A stretch of 64,000 nt of DNA from Flavobacterium poyangense (lineage in GTDB: Bacteria > Bacteroidota > Bacteroidia > Flavobacteriales > Flavobacteriaceae). Under the pieces are notes generated by a model that saw only the letters and a program-made list of their open reading frames with translations, did no database searches and had not been told where the DNA came from. How positions within the stretch are numbered: the first letter of the stretch is position 1; every line of letters starts with the position of its first letter. The stretch is from positions 140,708 to 204,707 of the forward strand of contig NZ_JAALLN010000002.1 in the NCBI RefSeq assembly GCF_011751075.1, read 5' to 3'. Of this stretch, positions 17,346 to 24,508 are shown piece after piece. Both the position numbers and the translations under genes were made by a program.

Positions 17346-17761
17346 TTTCTAAAACTATCTAATTTGTTTCTCAGCTCAGCATTATCACTTATAAAAGAAC
17401 GCTCTGTAAAATAAACATTTACCAATTCTATTACTCCAAATATATTGTCATTAAACTCCATTAAATCTTCAGAAGGAACCCAAAGTTCGTTATGACTTTT
17501 ATCTCCTACATTTTGAATTTCATACTTTTCTAAGAAAACTGTCTTAACTTCAAAAGCTGTGACAATCCCAATAAATCCTGAAAATTCATCAACAGTATTC
17601 CATTCAAAGGCAATTTGTTCAGCATACTGCTGATTCGTAACCGGATAAAAGATAGGCTGCCAATCTAATCTAGGCGGAAATTTAGTATAATCGGTCTCTG
17701 CAATTAATTCCATTTCTTTCAATCCTACCGGACGATACAATCTTGTTGTTTCCATAGTCAT
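17342..17761 (-). CDS. Uncharacterised 139-aa protein of the NAD/ADP-ribose cluster
   Basis: I do not recognise an enzymatic family. The protein opens with a short Thr/Arg-rich stretch and then [46 protein letters not shown]. Aromatic and acidic residues are frequent: [28 protein letters not shown] and VIELVNVYF. No signal peptide or membrane segment is seen. Similar short proteins next to ADP-ribosylglycohydrolases have been given the label ADP-ribosylation/crystallin J1, which reports their neighbourhood and not a tested activity. Its stop overlaps the macro-fusion ATG by ATGA and it follows prs by 34 bp, so it belongs to the operon. A role as adaptor or ADP-ribose handling factor is a guess. 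Confidence 0.75.
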   Translation of the reverse strand: MTMETTRLYRPVGLKEMELIAETDYTKFPPRLDWQPIFYPVTNQQYAEQIAFEWNTVDEFSGFIGIVTAFEVKTVFLEKYEIQNVGDKSHNELWVPSEDLMEFNDNIFGVIELVNVYFTERSFISDNAELRNKLDSFRK

Positions 17762-17795
17762 ACTATTTCAATTTGATTCATTGGGTAAATCACCT

Positions 17796-18629
17796 TCATA
17801 CCAGCTGATCTAAACCAACTACTTCAACATTCTCTCCTTCAAAATCTTTAAAAGAATTCGTTGTAAATATTCTTTCGAAGCAATCTAATACTTCAAAACC
17901 TTTGTTGAAAATCCCGTGGCTTACGGCCAAATATAGTTTTCCGGCATTCTTATTTTTCAATTCTTCGGCTAAACCAACAAATGTTCCGCCTCCGTCGCAA
18001 ATATCATCTACAATTAAACAATCTACCCCTTGTAAATCGTCTTCGTATACTTTAAAACCGGACAATCTTCCTGTTTTCACATCACGACTTTTACTACATT
18101 CCACCACCTCGACTCCACCTAAAAACTCAGAAACTTTATAAATTTTCTTTAAAGCTCCTCCGTCCGGTGAAATCAATTTTACATCATTACCAATCTTTTT
18201 TATAACCGTCTGAATAAAAGTGTGGTTGGGGATTACCTCACAATTGTTAACCAAAGCAGGTGTTACTTCAGAGTGAGCATCGAAAACAAAAACTTTCTGC
18301 AACTGCATGCCGTTTATAATATCTGCATACACTTTTACAGACAACGGCTCCCCTTTGATCATTACTCTGTCCTGACGTGCAGCAGGAAAATAAGGAATAA
18401 AAAGATTAATGATTTTCACATCCATTCGTCTCAAAGCATCTACGGTCAAGCACAATAACCCTAAATCATTAAAGGAGTTCAAACGTTGTGTAATTGTAAT
18501 TTCCTGATTGACATCAAAATCAGGATTAATTTTGATGTGTGGTTCTCCACCTGAAAAGGTAAAGCTTTTAAATTCTATTTCTTTTTGACCATTAAAAGGT
18601 TTAAAAGCCGGGTCTAAATTAAGTATCAT
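17796..18629 (-). CDS. prs: Ribose-phosphate pyrophosphokinase (PRPP synthetase), short form
   Basis: This 277-residue protein makes PRPP from ribose 5-phosphate and ATP. Key motifs are YFPAARQDR near residue 80, FDAHSEVTPAL near 115, and the PRPP loop DCLIVDDICDGGGTF near 205. It is shorter than the housekeeping enzyme of about 310 residues and resembles the short Prs versions often paired with NAMPT-type genes in NAD salvage cassettes of bacteria and phages. It is the first enzyme gene of the operon and has its own promoter, overlapped by a palindromic operator. Confidence 0.92.
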   Translation of the reverse strand: MILNLDPAFKPFNGQKEIEFKSFTFSGGEPHIKINPDFDVNQEITITQRLNSFNDLGLLCLTVDALRRMDVKIINLFIPYFPAARQDRVMIKGEPLSVKVYADIINGMQLQKVFVFDAHSEVTPALVNNCEVIPNHTFIQTVIKKIGNDVKLISPDGGALKKIYKVSEFLGGVEVVECSKSRDVKTGRLSGFKVYEDDLQGVDCLIVDDICDGGGTFVGLAEELKNKNAGKLYLAVSHGIFNKGFEVLDCFERIFTTNSFKDFEGENVEVVGLDQLV

Positions 18630-18639
18630 ATTTTTTTAG

Positions 18640-18660
18640 TTTGCGTTAATTATACGCAAA
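18640..18660 (-). promoter_or_regulatory. NrtR-type operator at the prs promoter (site A)
   Basis: A perfect 21-bp palindrome: half-sites TTTGCGT and ACGCAAA separated by seven bases. On the minus strand its TTTG coincides with the end of the -7 element. Two more copies occur at 18691-18711 and 19396-19416. Confidence 0.8.
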
Positions 18661-18664
18661 TATA
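18657..18664 (-). promoter_or_regulatory. -7 element of the prs operon promoter (TATATTTG on the minus strand)
   Basis: An exact TAnnTTTG match ending 28 nt before the prs ATG. Its last four bases are the first four of operator site A. A TTG about 19 nt upstream could be the -33 element. Confidence 0.7.
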
Positions 18665-18690
18665 CATTTTATCTTTTATCAAACAATTAT

Positions 18691-18711
18691 TTTGTGTAAA
18701 AATTACGCAAA
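18691..18711 (-). promoter_or_regulatory. NrtR-type operator overlapping the end of the Nudix regulator gene (site B)
   Basis: Half-sites TTTGTGT and ACGCAAA with a 7-bp spacer; one mismatch to the perfect palindrome. On the minus strand TAAGTTTG at 18708-18715 could be a -7 element in the same overlap as at the other two sites. It covers the last codons of the regulator gene, so partial coincidence is possible. Confidence 0.55.
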
Positions 18712-19395
18712 CTTAATTTCAAAATGAAACCCCTCCTTTAATAAAGCGCTGTATTTCTGACTATTAAATTTAAATAATTTAGCTGGTCTCCCTGTTTTTA
18801 GCGGAGAGAAATTAGCTGTTTCTTCAATAATTCCGAAGCTAAGAATCTTTTTTCTGAAATTTCTTCTGTCAATTTCCTTCTCTAAAATGGTACAATATAA
18901 ATTTTCGAGTTCTGAGAAAAGAAACTCATTGGGTAGTAAATCAAAACCAATAGGTTCGTAGGTAAGTTTTGCTTTTACCCTTTCTATTGCTTTTTTCAAA
19001 ATCAAGTTATGATCAAAAGCAAGCATAGGAACTTCCTCTACTTTACACCATTGTACTTTTTCAGCATCAGAATCAGCCTTGATTATTAATTTAGAGGGAT
19101 CCACCAAAGCAAAATAGGCAACAGAAATAACGCGATTTCTGGGATCGCGACAAACATCATCACCAAAAGTAAACAGCTGCTCCAAATAATTTACAGCAAC
19201 ATTAGTCTCTTCTTTCAACTCTCTTTTTACCGCATCCTGTAAAGATTCATCATTCTTCACCAATCCGCCGGGAAAAGCCCAGTAAGATTCCTTAGATCCA
19301 AACTTTTGCTCAATTAAAAGCACATACAACTGATTGTTTTGATAGCCAAAAACAATTGCGTCTACAGCAACACGGATATTTTGATTTCCTGACAT
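18703..19395 (-). CDS. nrtR: NrtR-like Nudix-domain transcriptional regulator
   Basis: This 230-residue protein has an N-terminal Nudix domain and a C-terminal winged helix, the NrtR architecture that controls NAD synthesis and salvage genes. The Nudix box covers residues 44-66: Gly44, Glu50, Arg58-Glu59, Glu62-Glu63. Only the final Gly is changed, to Asn65. Catalytic residues are therefore largely intact, so ADP-ribose or related hydrolysis is possible. The C-terminal part (RRNFRKKILSFGIIEE to KTGRPAKLFKFN) is the winged helix. Known NrtR proteins release DNA on binding ADP-ribose. A matching operator sits directly before its ATG, suggesting autorepression. Confidence 0.88.
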   Translation of the reverse strand: MSGNQNIRVAVDAIVFGYQNNQLYVLLIEQKFGSKESYWAFPGGLVKNDESLQDAVKRELKEETNVAVNYLEQLFTFGDDVCRDPRNRVISVAYFALVDPSKLIIKADSDAEKVQWCKVEEVPMLAFDHNLILKKAIERVKAKLTYEPIGFDLLPNEFLFSELENLYCTILEKEIDRRNFRKKILSFGIIEETANFSPLKTGRPAKLFKFNSQKYSALLKEGFHFEIKFA

Positions 19396-19416
19396 AATGC
19401 GTATAATTTACACAAA
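19396..19416 (-). promoter_or_regulatory. NrtR-type operator at the regulator's own promoter (site C)
   Basis: Half-sites AATGCGT and ACACAAA with a 7-bp spacer. It matches site A at 17 of the 19 core positions when site A is read on the opposite strand. It abuts the regulator ATG, and on the minus strand its TTTG is the end of the -7 element at 19413-19420. Confidence 0.75.
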
Positions 19417-19420
19417 TATA
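19413..19420 (-). promoter_or_regulatory. -7 element of the Nudix regulator gene
   Basis: TATATTTG on the minus strand, an exact consensus match 17 nt before the ATG. It has the same 4-base overlap with the operator as at the prs promoter. Confidence 0.65.
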
Positions 19421-19463
19421 GATACAATTTACTTTAGGTAATTGAATAACGATTAAAAAACAA

Positions 19464-19672
19464 TTTCTCGCAAAGGCGCAAAATCGCAAAGTTTTTATCA
19501 CGCAGATTTAGCAGATTGCGCTGATATTTTTATTTTGTTGCACCGAAATAACAATCTGAATAAATCTGCAAAATCTGCGTGAAAAAATTTATCCGCAACC
19601 AAAAAGCAATTTCACGCAAAAATCCAAGACAACAAATCAAAAAACTTTGCGATTCTGCGACTTTGCGAGAAA
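19464..19672. repeat. Large nested palindrome between the LysR and Nudix regulator genes
   Basis: The outer arms of 33 bases (from about 19464 and up to 19672) are complementary at 31 positions; their core is CTCGCAAAG opposite CTTTGCGAG. An inner pair, CACGCAGATTTAGCAGATT and AATCTGCAAAATCTGCGTG, matches at 18 of 19. The whole 209-bp unit would fold into one long hairpin. It resembles the other CACGAATTT/CAGATTTGC palindromes in this window. Confidence 0.75.
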
Positions 19673-19683
19673 ACCAATCAACA

Positions 19684-20580
19684 TTATCCCAAAACAGCTT
19701 TCAATTCTGTAGAAATTATCTCAAAAAGCGAGTTTAAGTTATTGTTTTTAGCGGTTAATAAAAACACATCCACATCTGGTAATTGATCGCTTTTCCACAA
19801 CAACTGTAATTTCTTATCCTCAATAAACTGTTTGGCATTACAACTCCAGGTAATAGCCACACCCGAATTTCTCGAAAGTGTTTCTAACATCTGATATTCT
19901 GATGGAATAATATAATTAGGAACCATTGATGGCCTTTTTTTGTTAAAAGCATGCAACCAAAATATTTTTATATGCGGAATCCGGGCTTCGTGACTGTACC
20001 ATTTCTGTTCGTTTAACCATCGCTCCATTTCTGTAAAATTTTGAGCTTGTATCTTCTGATTAAACTCCTCCATTTCTTGTTTTAAAGAAGTCACCATCAC
20101 CAATTTTATCTGGCCTACAATTTCCTGAACGGTATCGAACGTATCATAACGGCGGGTAACAATAGCAAAATCAAGCTTTTTACTATCCACAAGGGCAAAA
20201 AGCGAATCATTATCAGCAAAAGTAAAATCGATGAAATCAAACTTGGAAATCAAGATACTCCCTAAACTACTAAACAAATTTTTTGAAATACCGACAGACA
20301 CCAATCTTTTAGAATCCTGAGCCTTAGCCCTAAAACCGCTTTCAACATTTTCTAAACGATCAAGAGCATCAATAATTAAATTATTAAGCAACTTAGCGTA
20401 TTCAGTTGGCTCTACTCCTTTTGACTTCCTGTTGAATAATTTATTCCCCACATGCGCTTCCAGCATTGACATCTGCTGACTAACAGCCGGCTGACTCATA
20501 AACAATTCTTTGGCAGCGATCGAAAAATTCCTGTTTTTATAAACCGATTTAAAAGTTCTGTACCATTCCAGATTTACCAT
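19684..20580 (-). CDS. LysR family transcriptional regulator
   Basis: This 298-residue protein has an N-terminal winged helix (EWYRTFKSVYKNRNFSIAAKELFMSQPAVSQQMSMLEAHVG, residues 4-44) and a LysR substrate-binding domain after about residue 90. It is divergent from the DJ-1-like and alcohol dehydrogenase genes, 86 bp away, which is the classic LysR arrangement with its targets. A perfect 14-bp palindrome lies immediately before its ATG and overlaps the likely transcription start, fitting autorepression. The inducer is unknown; reactive aldehydes are a reasonable guess from the target genes. Confidence 0.9.
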   Translation of the reverse strand: MVNLEWYRTFKSVYKNRNFSIAAKELFMSQPAVSQQMSMLEAHVGNKLFNRKSKGVEPTEYAKLLNNLIIDALDRLENVESGFRAKAQDSKRLVSVGISKNLFSSLGSILISKFDFIDFTFADNDSLFALVDSKKLDFAIVTRRYDTFDTVQEIVGQIKLVMVTSLKQEMEEFNQKIQAQNFTEMERWLNEQKWYSHEARIPHIKIFWLHAFNKKRPSMVPNYIIPSEYQMLETLSRNSGVAITWSCNAKQFIEDKKLQLLWKSDQLPDVDVFLLTAKNNNLNSLFEIISTELKAVLG

Positions 20581-20583
20581 GAC

Positions 20584-20597
20584 ATAAATATATTTAT
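20584..20597. promoter_or_regulatory. 14-bp palindrome, candidate LysR binding site
   Basis: ATAAATATATTTAT is a perfect palindrome four bases upstream of the LysR ATG. On the minus strand TATGTTTG at 20600-20607 is a -7 element just before it, so a bound protein would sit on the start of transcription. High A/T content weakens the case. Confidence 0.45.
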
Positions 20598-20641
20598 ATC
20601 AAACATAGTTTATTTTATTTTTACTGATATCACTTTAGCTG

Positions 20642-20649
20642 TAAATTTG
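20642..20649 (+). promoter_or_regulatory. -7 element of the DJ-1-like/alcohol dehydrogenase transcript
   Basis: TAAATTTG, an exact consensus match 18 nt before the ATG at 20667. Confidence 0.6.
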
Positions 20650-20666
20650 TTTAAAAATTAAATCAT

Positions 20667-21437
20667 ATGAAAAAAATAATAGCATTTGCGCTTCTGGCAA
20701 TCGCAGCTGGTAACCTTACTGTTTCAGCTCAAAAGTCAAATAAAAAAGGGATAAAAAAAGTGTTGTTTGTAGTAACCAGCAATGATAAACTAGGCAACAC
20801 CGGAGAAAAAACAGGATTCTGGTCAGAAGAATTTGCCGCTCCTTATTATGAATTACTTGATAAGGGTATCGAAATTACAATTGCATCTCCTCTTGGAGGT
20901 CAGCCACCAATTGATCCTAAAAGTGCAGATCCGGCTTCAGCCACTGAAGACACCAAAAGATTTGATGCTGACCAGACATTACAGAAAAAATTAAAAAATA
21001 CACTTAAACTTTCGACTATAAATCAGGCGAGTTACGATGCTGTATTTTATCCGGGAGGACATGGTCCGTTATGGGATCTGGTTGAAGACAAAAGTTCAAT
21101 TGCCTTAATTGAATCTTTTTATACCCATAAAAAACCCGTTGCTTTTGTTTGTCATGCTCCGGCAGTTTTGAAAAACGTAAAAGTAAAAGGAGAATACTTG
21201 GTAAAAGGCAAGAAAGTAACCGGTTTCACCAATGAAGAAGAAGCTGCAGTTGGCCTGTCGAAAGTAGTTCCTTTTCTATTGGAAGATGCTTTAACACAAA
21301 ATGGAGCAAAATTTTCAAAAGCCGCAAATTGGCAACCCTATGCAGTAGAAGATGGTCTTTTAATTACAGGTCAAAACCCGGCCTCGTCTAAACTGGTAGC
21401 GGATAAATTATTACAACAACTAAATAGTAAAAAATAA
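20667..21437 (+). CDS. Exported DJ-1/PfpI family protein, Hsp31-like
   Basis: This 256-residue protein has a signal peptide ending near TVSAQ (residue 22) and a DJ-1/PfpI domain of the long Hsp31-like type. The nucleophile is Cys162 in AFVCHAPAV, followed by His163, and the acid is probably Glu54 or Glu55 in FWSEEFAAPY. YPGGHGPLWDL is the oxyanion-loop region. Hsp31-like proteins act as glutathione-independent glyoxalases and deglycases. Export is unusual for this role. The next gene, an alcohol dehydrogenase, starts four bases after its stop, so the pair may detoxify reactive aldehydes under LysR control. Confidence 0.88.
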   Translation: MKKIIAFALLAIAAGNLTVSAQKSNKKGIKKVLFVVTSNDKLGNTGEKTGFWSEEFAAPYYELLDKGIEITIASPLGGQPPIDPKSADPASATEDTKRFDADQTLQKKLKNTLKLSTINQASYDAVFYPGGHGPLWDLVEDKSSIALIESFYTHKKPVAFVCHAPAVLKNVKVKGEYLVKGKKVTGFTNEEEAAVGLSKVVPFLLEDALTQNGAKFSKAANWQPYAVEDGLLITGQNPASSKLVADKLLQQLNSKK

Positions 21438-21441
21438 GTAC

Positions 21442-22599
21442 ATGTTAAACTTTGAATTATACAATCCGACGAATTTAATCTTCGGAAAAGGGCAAATAGA
21501 AAAACTTTCAACCTTAGTTCCCAAAGATGCAAAAATCCTTCTGGCCTACGGGGGTGGGAGTATTTTTAAAAACGGAATTCACGAACAGGTAATCCAAAAT
21601 TTAAAAGATTTTCAAATTATAGAATTTGGCGGAATAGAACCCAATCCTCATTTTGAAACTTTAATGAAAGCGGTTGACGTTATTAAAGCAGAAAAAATAG
21701 ATTTCATTCTTGCCGTTGGCGGTGGCTCTGTCATTGACGGAGTAAAATTTATCTCAGCCGCAGTAAACTTTGACGGAAATCCGATAGACATTCTTCAAAA
21801 ACGTCTTTTAATAAAAGAAAATGCAGTGCCTTTTGGAACTGTTTTGACCTTACCGGCAACGGGAAGCGAAATGAATTCGGGAGCAGTAGTAACGATTCAA
21901 TCCACACAGGAAAAACTGGCTTTTGGCGGTAGTGCTTTATTTCCAAAATTTTCTATCTGTGACCCTACTGTTATTGCCTCTTTACCAAAAAGACAATTAC
22001 AAAACGGTGTTGTAGATGCCTACACACACGTAATGGAGCAATATCTGACCTATCCACATGAAGGTTATTTACAAGACCGAATTGCGGAGGGAATTTTACA
22101 GACTTTAATCGAAGTTGGCCCAAAAGTGGTAGAAAATCCGACAGATTATGCCTTGGCTTCCAATTTTATGTGGAGTTGTACTATGGCTTTAAACGGCTTG
22201 ATCCAAAAAGGAGTTCCTTCTGATTGGGCAACGCATATGATTGGACACGAATTAACCGCTTTGTATGGTATCGATCATGCCAGAACTTTAGCGATTATAG
22301 GCCCAAGCTTATATCAGGTAATGTTTGACACCAAAAAAGAAAAACTGGCACAATACGGAAGACGTATTTTTGGCTTAACGGGTTCTGATGACGAAGTGGC
22401 AAAAGAAGCGATTAATCAGACAGTAGCTTTCTTCCATACTATGGGAATGGACACCAAATTATCACAATACACAGATAATTATGGCGAAACTGCTGATTTC
22501 ATTGTAAACCGTTTTGACGAAAGAGGATGGAAAGGTTTGGGTGAAAAACAACTAATTACCTTGGAGAAAGTAAAATCTATTGTAGAAATGAGTTACTAA
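21442..22599 (+). CDS. Iron-containing alcohol dehydrogenase, YqhD-like
   Basis: This 385-residue protein belongs to the group III metal-dependent alcohol dehydrogenases. The nucleotide-binding region shows YGGGSIFKNG and AVGGGSVIDGVKF. The metal site is visible as VVDAYTHVMEQYL (Asp and His) and HMIGHELTALYGIDHARTLA (two His). Length and sequence are closest to the NADPH-dependent YqhD/BdhA group, which reduces many aldehydes including methylglyoxal-like compounds. It is co-transcribed with the exported DJ-1-like gene and followed by a terminator. Confidence 0.92.
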   Translation: MLNFELYNPTNLIFGKGQIEKLSTLVPKDAKILLAYGGGSIFKNGIHEQVIQNLKDFQIIEFGGIEPNPHFETLMKAVDVIKAEKIDFILAVGGGSVIDGVKFISAAVNFDGNPIDILQKRLLIKENAVPFGTVLTLPATGSEMNSGAVVTIQSTQEKLAFGGSALFPKFSICDPTVIASLPKRQLQNGVVDAYTHVMEQYLTYPHEGYLQDRIAEGILQTLIEVGPKVVENPTDYALASNFMWSCTMALNGLIQKGVPSDWATHMIGHELTALYGIDHARTLAIIGPSLYQVMFDTKKEKLAQYGRRIFGLTGSDDEVAKEAINQTVAFFHTMGMDTKLSQYTDNYGETADFIVNRFDERGWKGLGEKQLITLEKVKSIVEMSY

Positions 22600-22622
22600 A
22601 ACTTCAAATGAATTAAAATAGA

Positions 22623-22656
22623 AAGGCGTTCTTAAACTAACTATAGGAACGCCTTT
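22623..22656 (+). terminator. Intrinsic terminator after the alcohol dehydrogenase
   Basis: AAGGCGTTC pairs with GGAACGCCTT across a 13-nt loop and continues into TTTT. The following 22657-22868 is A/T-rich and shows no gene. Confidence 0.8.
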
Positions 22657-22868
22657 TCAAAATACTAAAACAAAACTAACTAACTCAATTTTTGCTAAAC
22701 TCATTAAAATTCTAATTTATAAATACTTACAACGTAAGGCTTACAATTTTATTGTGTGACTGTTAAAATATTTTTACAATTAATGCAAACTGCCTGAAAA
22801 CCATTGTGATTACAAGCGTCAATTTAAAATTCTTAAATCAGATTTTGTATTATTACTACTTTATTAAG

Positions 22869-22876
22869 TACTTTTG
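22869..22876 (+). promoter_or_regulatory. -7 element of gpsA (TACTTTTG)
   Basis: An exact TAnnTTTG match 18 nt before the ATG at 22895. It overlaps an in-frame TTG at 22874, ruling that codon out as a start. Confidence 0.65.
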
Positions 22877-22894
22877 CTTCAAATTATTAAAATA

Positions 22895-23890
22895 ATGAGC
22901 GAAAATTTAAAGTTTGCCGTAATTGGAGGAGGAAGCTGGGCAACAGCAATTGTAAAGATGCTTTGCGTAAATCTTTCTGAAATTTCGTGGTACATGCGTA
23001 ATGATGCTGCTATAGAGCACATTCAAAAATACAAGCACAACCCCAATTATTTAAGTTCGGTGGAATTTGACACCCAAAAACTTAAATTAACCAACAATAT
23101 AAATGAAGCTGTAGCCTACGCAGATTATATCATCTTTGCTATCCCTTCAGCTTTTTTAGATGCAGAACTAAAACATCTTACTGTTTCTCTGGCTGATAAA
23201 ATTATTTTTTCTGCTATTAAAGGAATTGTTCCGGAGACCAGTTTAATTGTTGGAGAGCACTTCCATATACAATACGACATTCCTTATTATAATATCGGTG
23301 TAATTACCGGTCCTTGTCATGCTGAAGAAGTGGCATTAGAAAGACTTTCTTATTTAACTATTGCCTGTGGCGACCCGGACAAAGCCAAAAATGTTGCGAA
23401 AACGCTTTCCGGAAACTATATAAAAGCCAAAATCTCTGACGATATTATCGGAACGGAATATGCTGCCATGCTTAAAAATATTTATGCAATTGCTGCCGGA
23501 ATTGCTCATGGTTTGGGTTACGGCGATAATTTTCAATCGGTTCTGATGAGTAACGGAATCCGTGAAATGAAAAAATTCATTCGAAAGGTACACAAAATGA
23601 AACGTAACATCAATGACTCTGCTTATTTAGGCGATTTATTGGTTACAGGATACTCCGTTTTCTCCAGAAACAGAATGTTCGGAAATATGATTGGAAAAGG
23701 GTATACTGTAAAAAGTGCCATGATGGAAATGAGTATGGTTGCCGAAGGTTATTACGCCACAAAAAGTGCCTACAAACTCAATCAGGGTTACGGTGCGAAA
23801 ACGCCTATCATAGACGCTGTTTATGCCGTTCTGTACGAAGGAAAAGATGCTAAATCGGTTTTTAAGAAATTAACGGAGTCTTTGGATTAG
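22895..23890 (+). CDS. gpsA: Glycerol-3-phosphate dehydrogenase (NAD(P)+)
   Basis: This 331-residue enzyme reduces dihydroxyacetone phosphate to sn-glycerol 3-phosphate for phospholipid synthesis. The Rossmann motif FAVIGGGSWATAIVKML is at residues 6-22; KGIVPE, GPCHAEEVA and the catalytic Lys in GTEYAAMLKNIYAIAAGIAHGLG follow. The C-terminal helical domain is complete. The ATG at 22895 is chosen because an upstream in-frame TTG lies in the promoter. It is transcribed alone toward a bidirectional terminator. Confidence 0.94.
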   Translation: MSENLKFAVIGGGSWATAIVKMLCVNLSEISWYMRNDAAIEHIQKYKHNPNYLSSVEFDTQKLKLTNNINEAVAYADYIIFAIPSAFLDAELKHLTVSLADKIIFSAIKGIVPETSLIVGEHFHIQYDIPYYNIGVITGPCHAEEVALERLSYLTIACGDPDKAKNVAKTLSGNYIKAKISDDIIGTEYAAMLKNIYAIAAGIAHGLGYGDNFQSVLMSNGIREMKKFIRKVHKMKRNINDSAYLGDLLVTGYSVFSRNRMFGNMIGKGYTVKSAMMEMSMVAEGYYATKSAYKLNQGYGAKTPIIDAVYAVLYEGKDAKSVFKKLTESLD

Positions 23891-23903
23891 TTTCTTTTTA
23901 GAA

Positions 23904-24002
23904 AAAAGAGAATAGAGAATATAGACTTTATTACCATAAAATAAAAAAGAGTCAAGACAACCTGATTGTTCTTGACTCTTTCTGTATAGCCTATTCTCTT
24001 TT
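23904..24002. terminator. Nested bidirectional terminator between gpsA and the next minus-strand gene
   Basis: The inner stem AAAGAGTCAAGA (23946-23957) pairs with TCTTGACTCTTT (23970-23981). An outer 12-bp stem, AAAAGAGAATAG (23904-23915) with CTATTCTCTTTT (23991-24002), encloses it. It can serve both convergent genes. Confidence 0.75.
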
Positions 24003-24025
24003 CACATTTTACATTTCACTCCTCA

Positions 24026-24433
24026 CTATTTCACCATAACCCCTTCAACAAACAAAATAGGCACTTCTTCCGTATCGTTTTCGTTAATATGATTCGCTTT
24101 GAAAATGAATTTCTTGTCATATAATGTATTCCCAATGAAGAAAGTCACCATAAACTCGTTGTTTAAAACTAAAAGGCTTTTCTCTACCATTTCGATTTTA
24201 ACTACAGAAACAGCAGGAACCTCAACAAAAGCATGTCTTAAAATCGAAGTCTTTTTCATTTCACCATCGATAGTTCCAAATGCTTTAGAAACTACCATAA
24301 CACTATCCAGATTAAAGTCACTATCGTTTACTAAATAAGCGTACCAGACTTTCTCCATAAAATCATCGCTCCATTCCTGAACGGCAGCAAGAAATACATT
24401 TTCTACTTCCGGGATTGTTATATCTTTTTTCAT
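24026..24433 (-). CDS. Conserved-looking hypothetical cytoplasmic protein, 135 aa
   Basis: I do not recognise this family. The protein starts MKKDITIPEVENVFLAAVQEWSDDFMEKVWYAYLVND and alternates acidic and hydrophobic residues; there is no signal peptide or membrane segment. I prefer the ATG at 24433 over one three codons upstream. It follows pheS on the same strand, separated by a 17-bp-stem hairpin, so it may have its own transcript or depend on read-through. Codon use is like its neighbours. Confidence 0.7.
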   Translation of the reverse strand: MKKDITIPEVENVFLAAVQEWSDDFMEKVWYAYLVNDSDFNLDSVMVVSKAFGTIDGEMKKTSILRHAFVEVPAVSVVKIEMVEKSLLVLNNEFMVTFFIGNTLYDKKFIFKANHINENDTEEVPILFVEGVMVK

Positions 24434-24450
24434 AGCTGTCAAAAGTTACA

Positions 24451-24504
24451 AAGTCAAAAGCCGAAAGTCCCAACTTTGAGACTTTCGACTTTTGACTTTT
24501 GACT
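24451..24504. repeat. Inverted repeat between pheS and the 135-aa gene
   Basis: GTCAAAAGCCGAAAGTC (24453-24469) pairs at 16 of 17 positions with GACTTTCGACTTTTGAC (24480-24496). Without a good T run it may be an attenuator or a repeat and not a simple terminator. Confidence 0.6.
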
Positions 24505-24508
24505 TAAA

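Noticed and set aside
14148..19395. Reading the NAD cluster as a prophage or phage-derived NAD salvage cassette
   Set aside because: Prs and NAMPT pairs occur in phages, but no phage structural, integrase or lysis genes are present and composition matches the surroundings.
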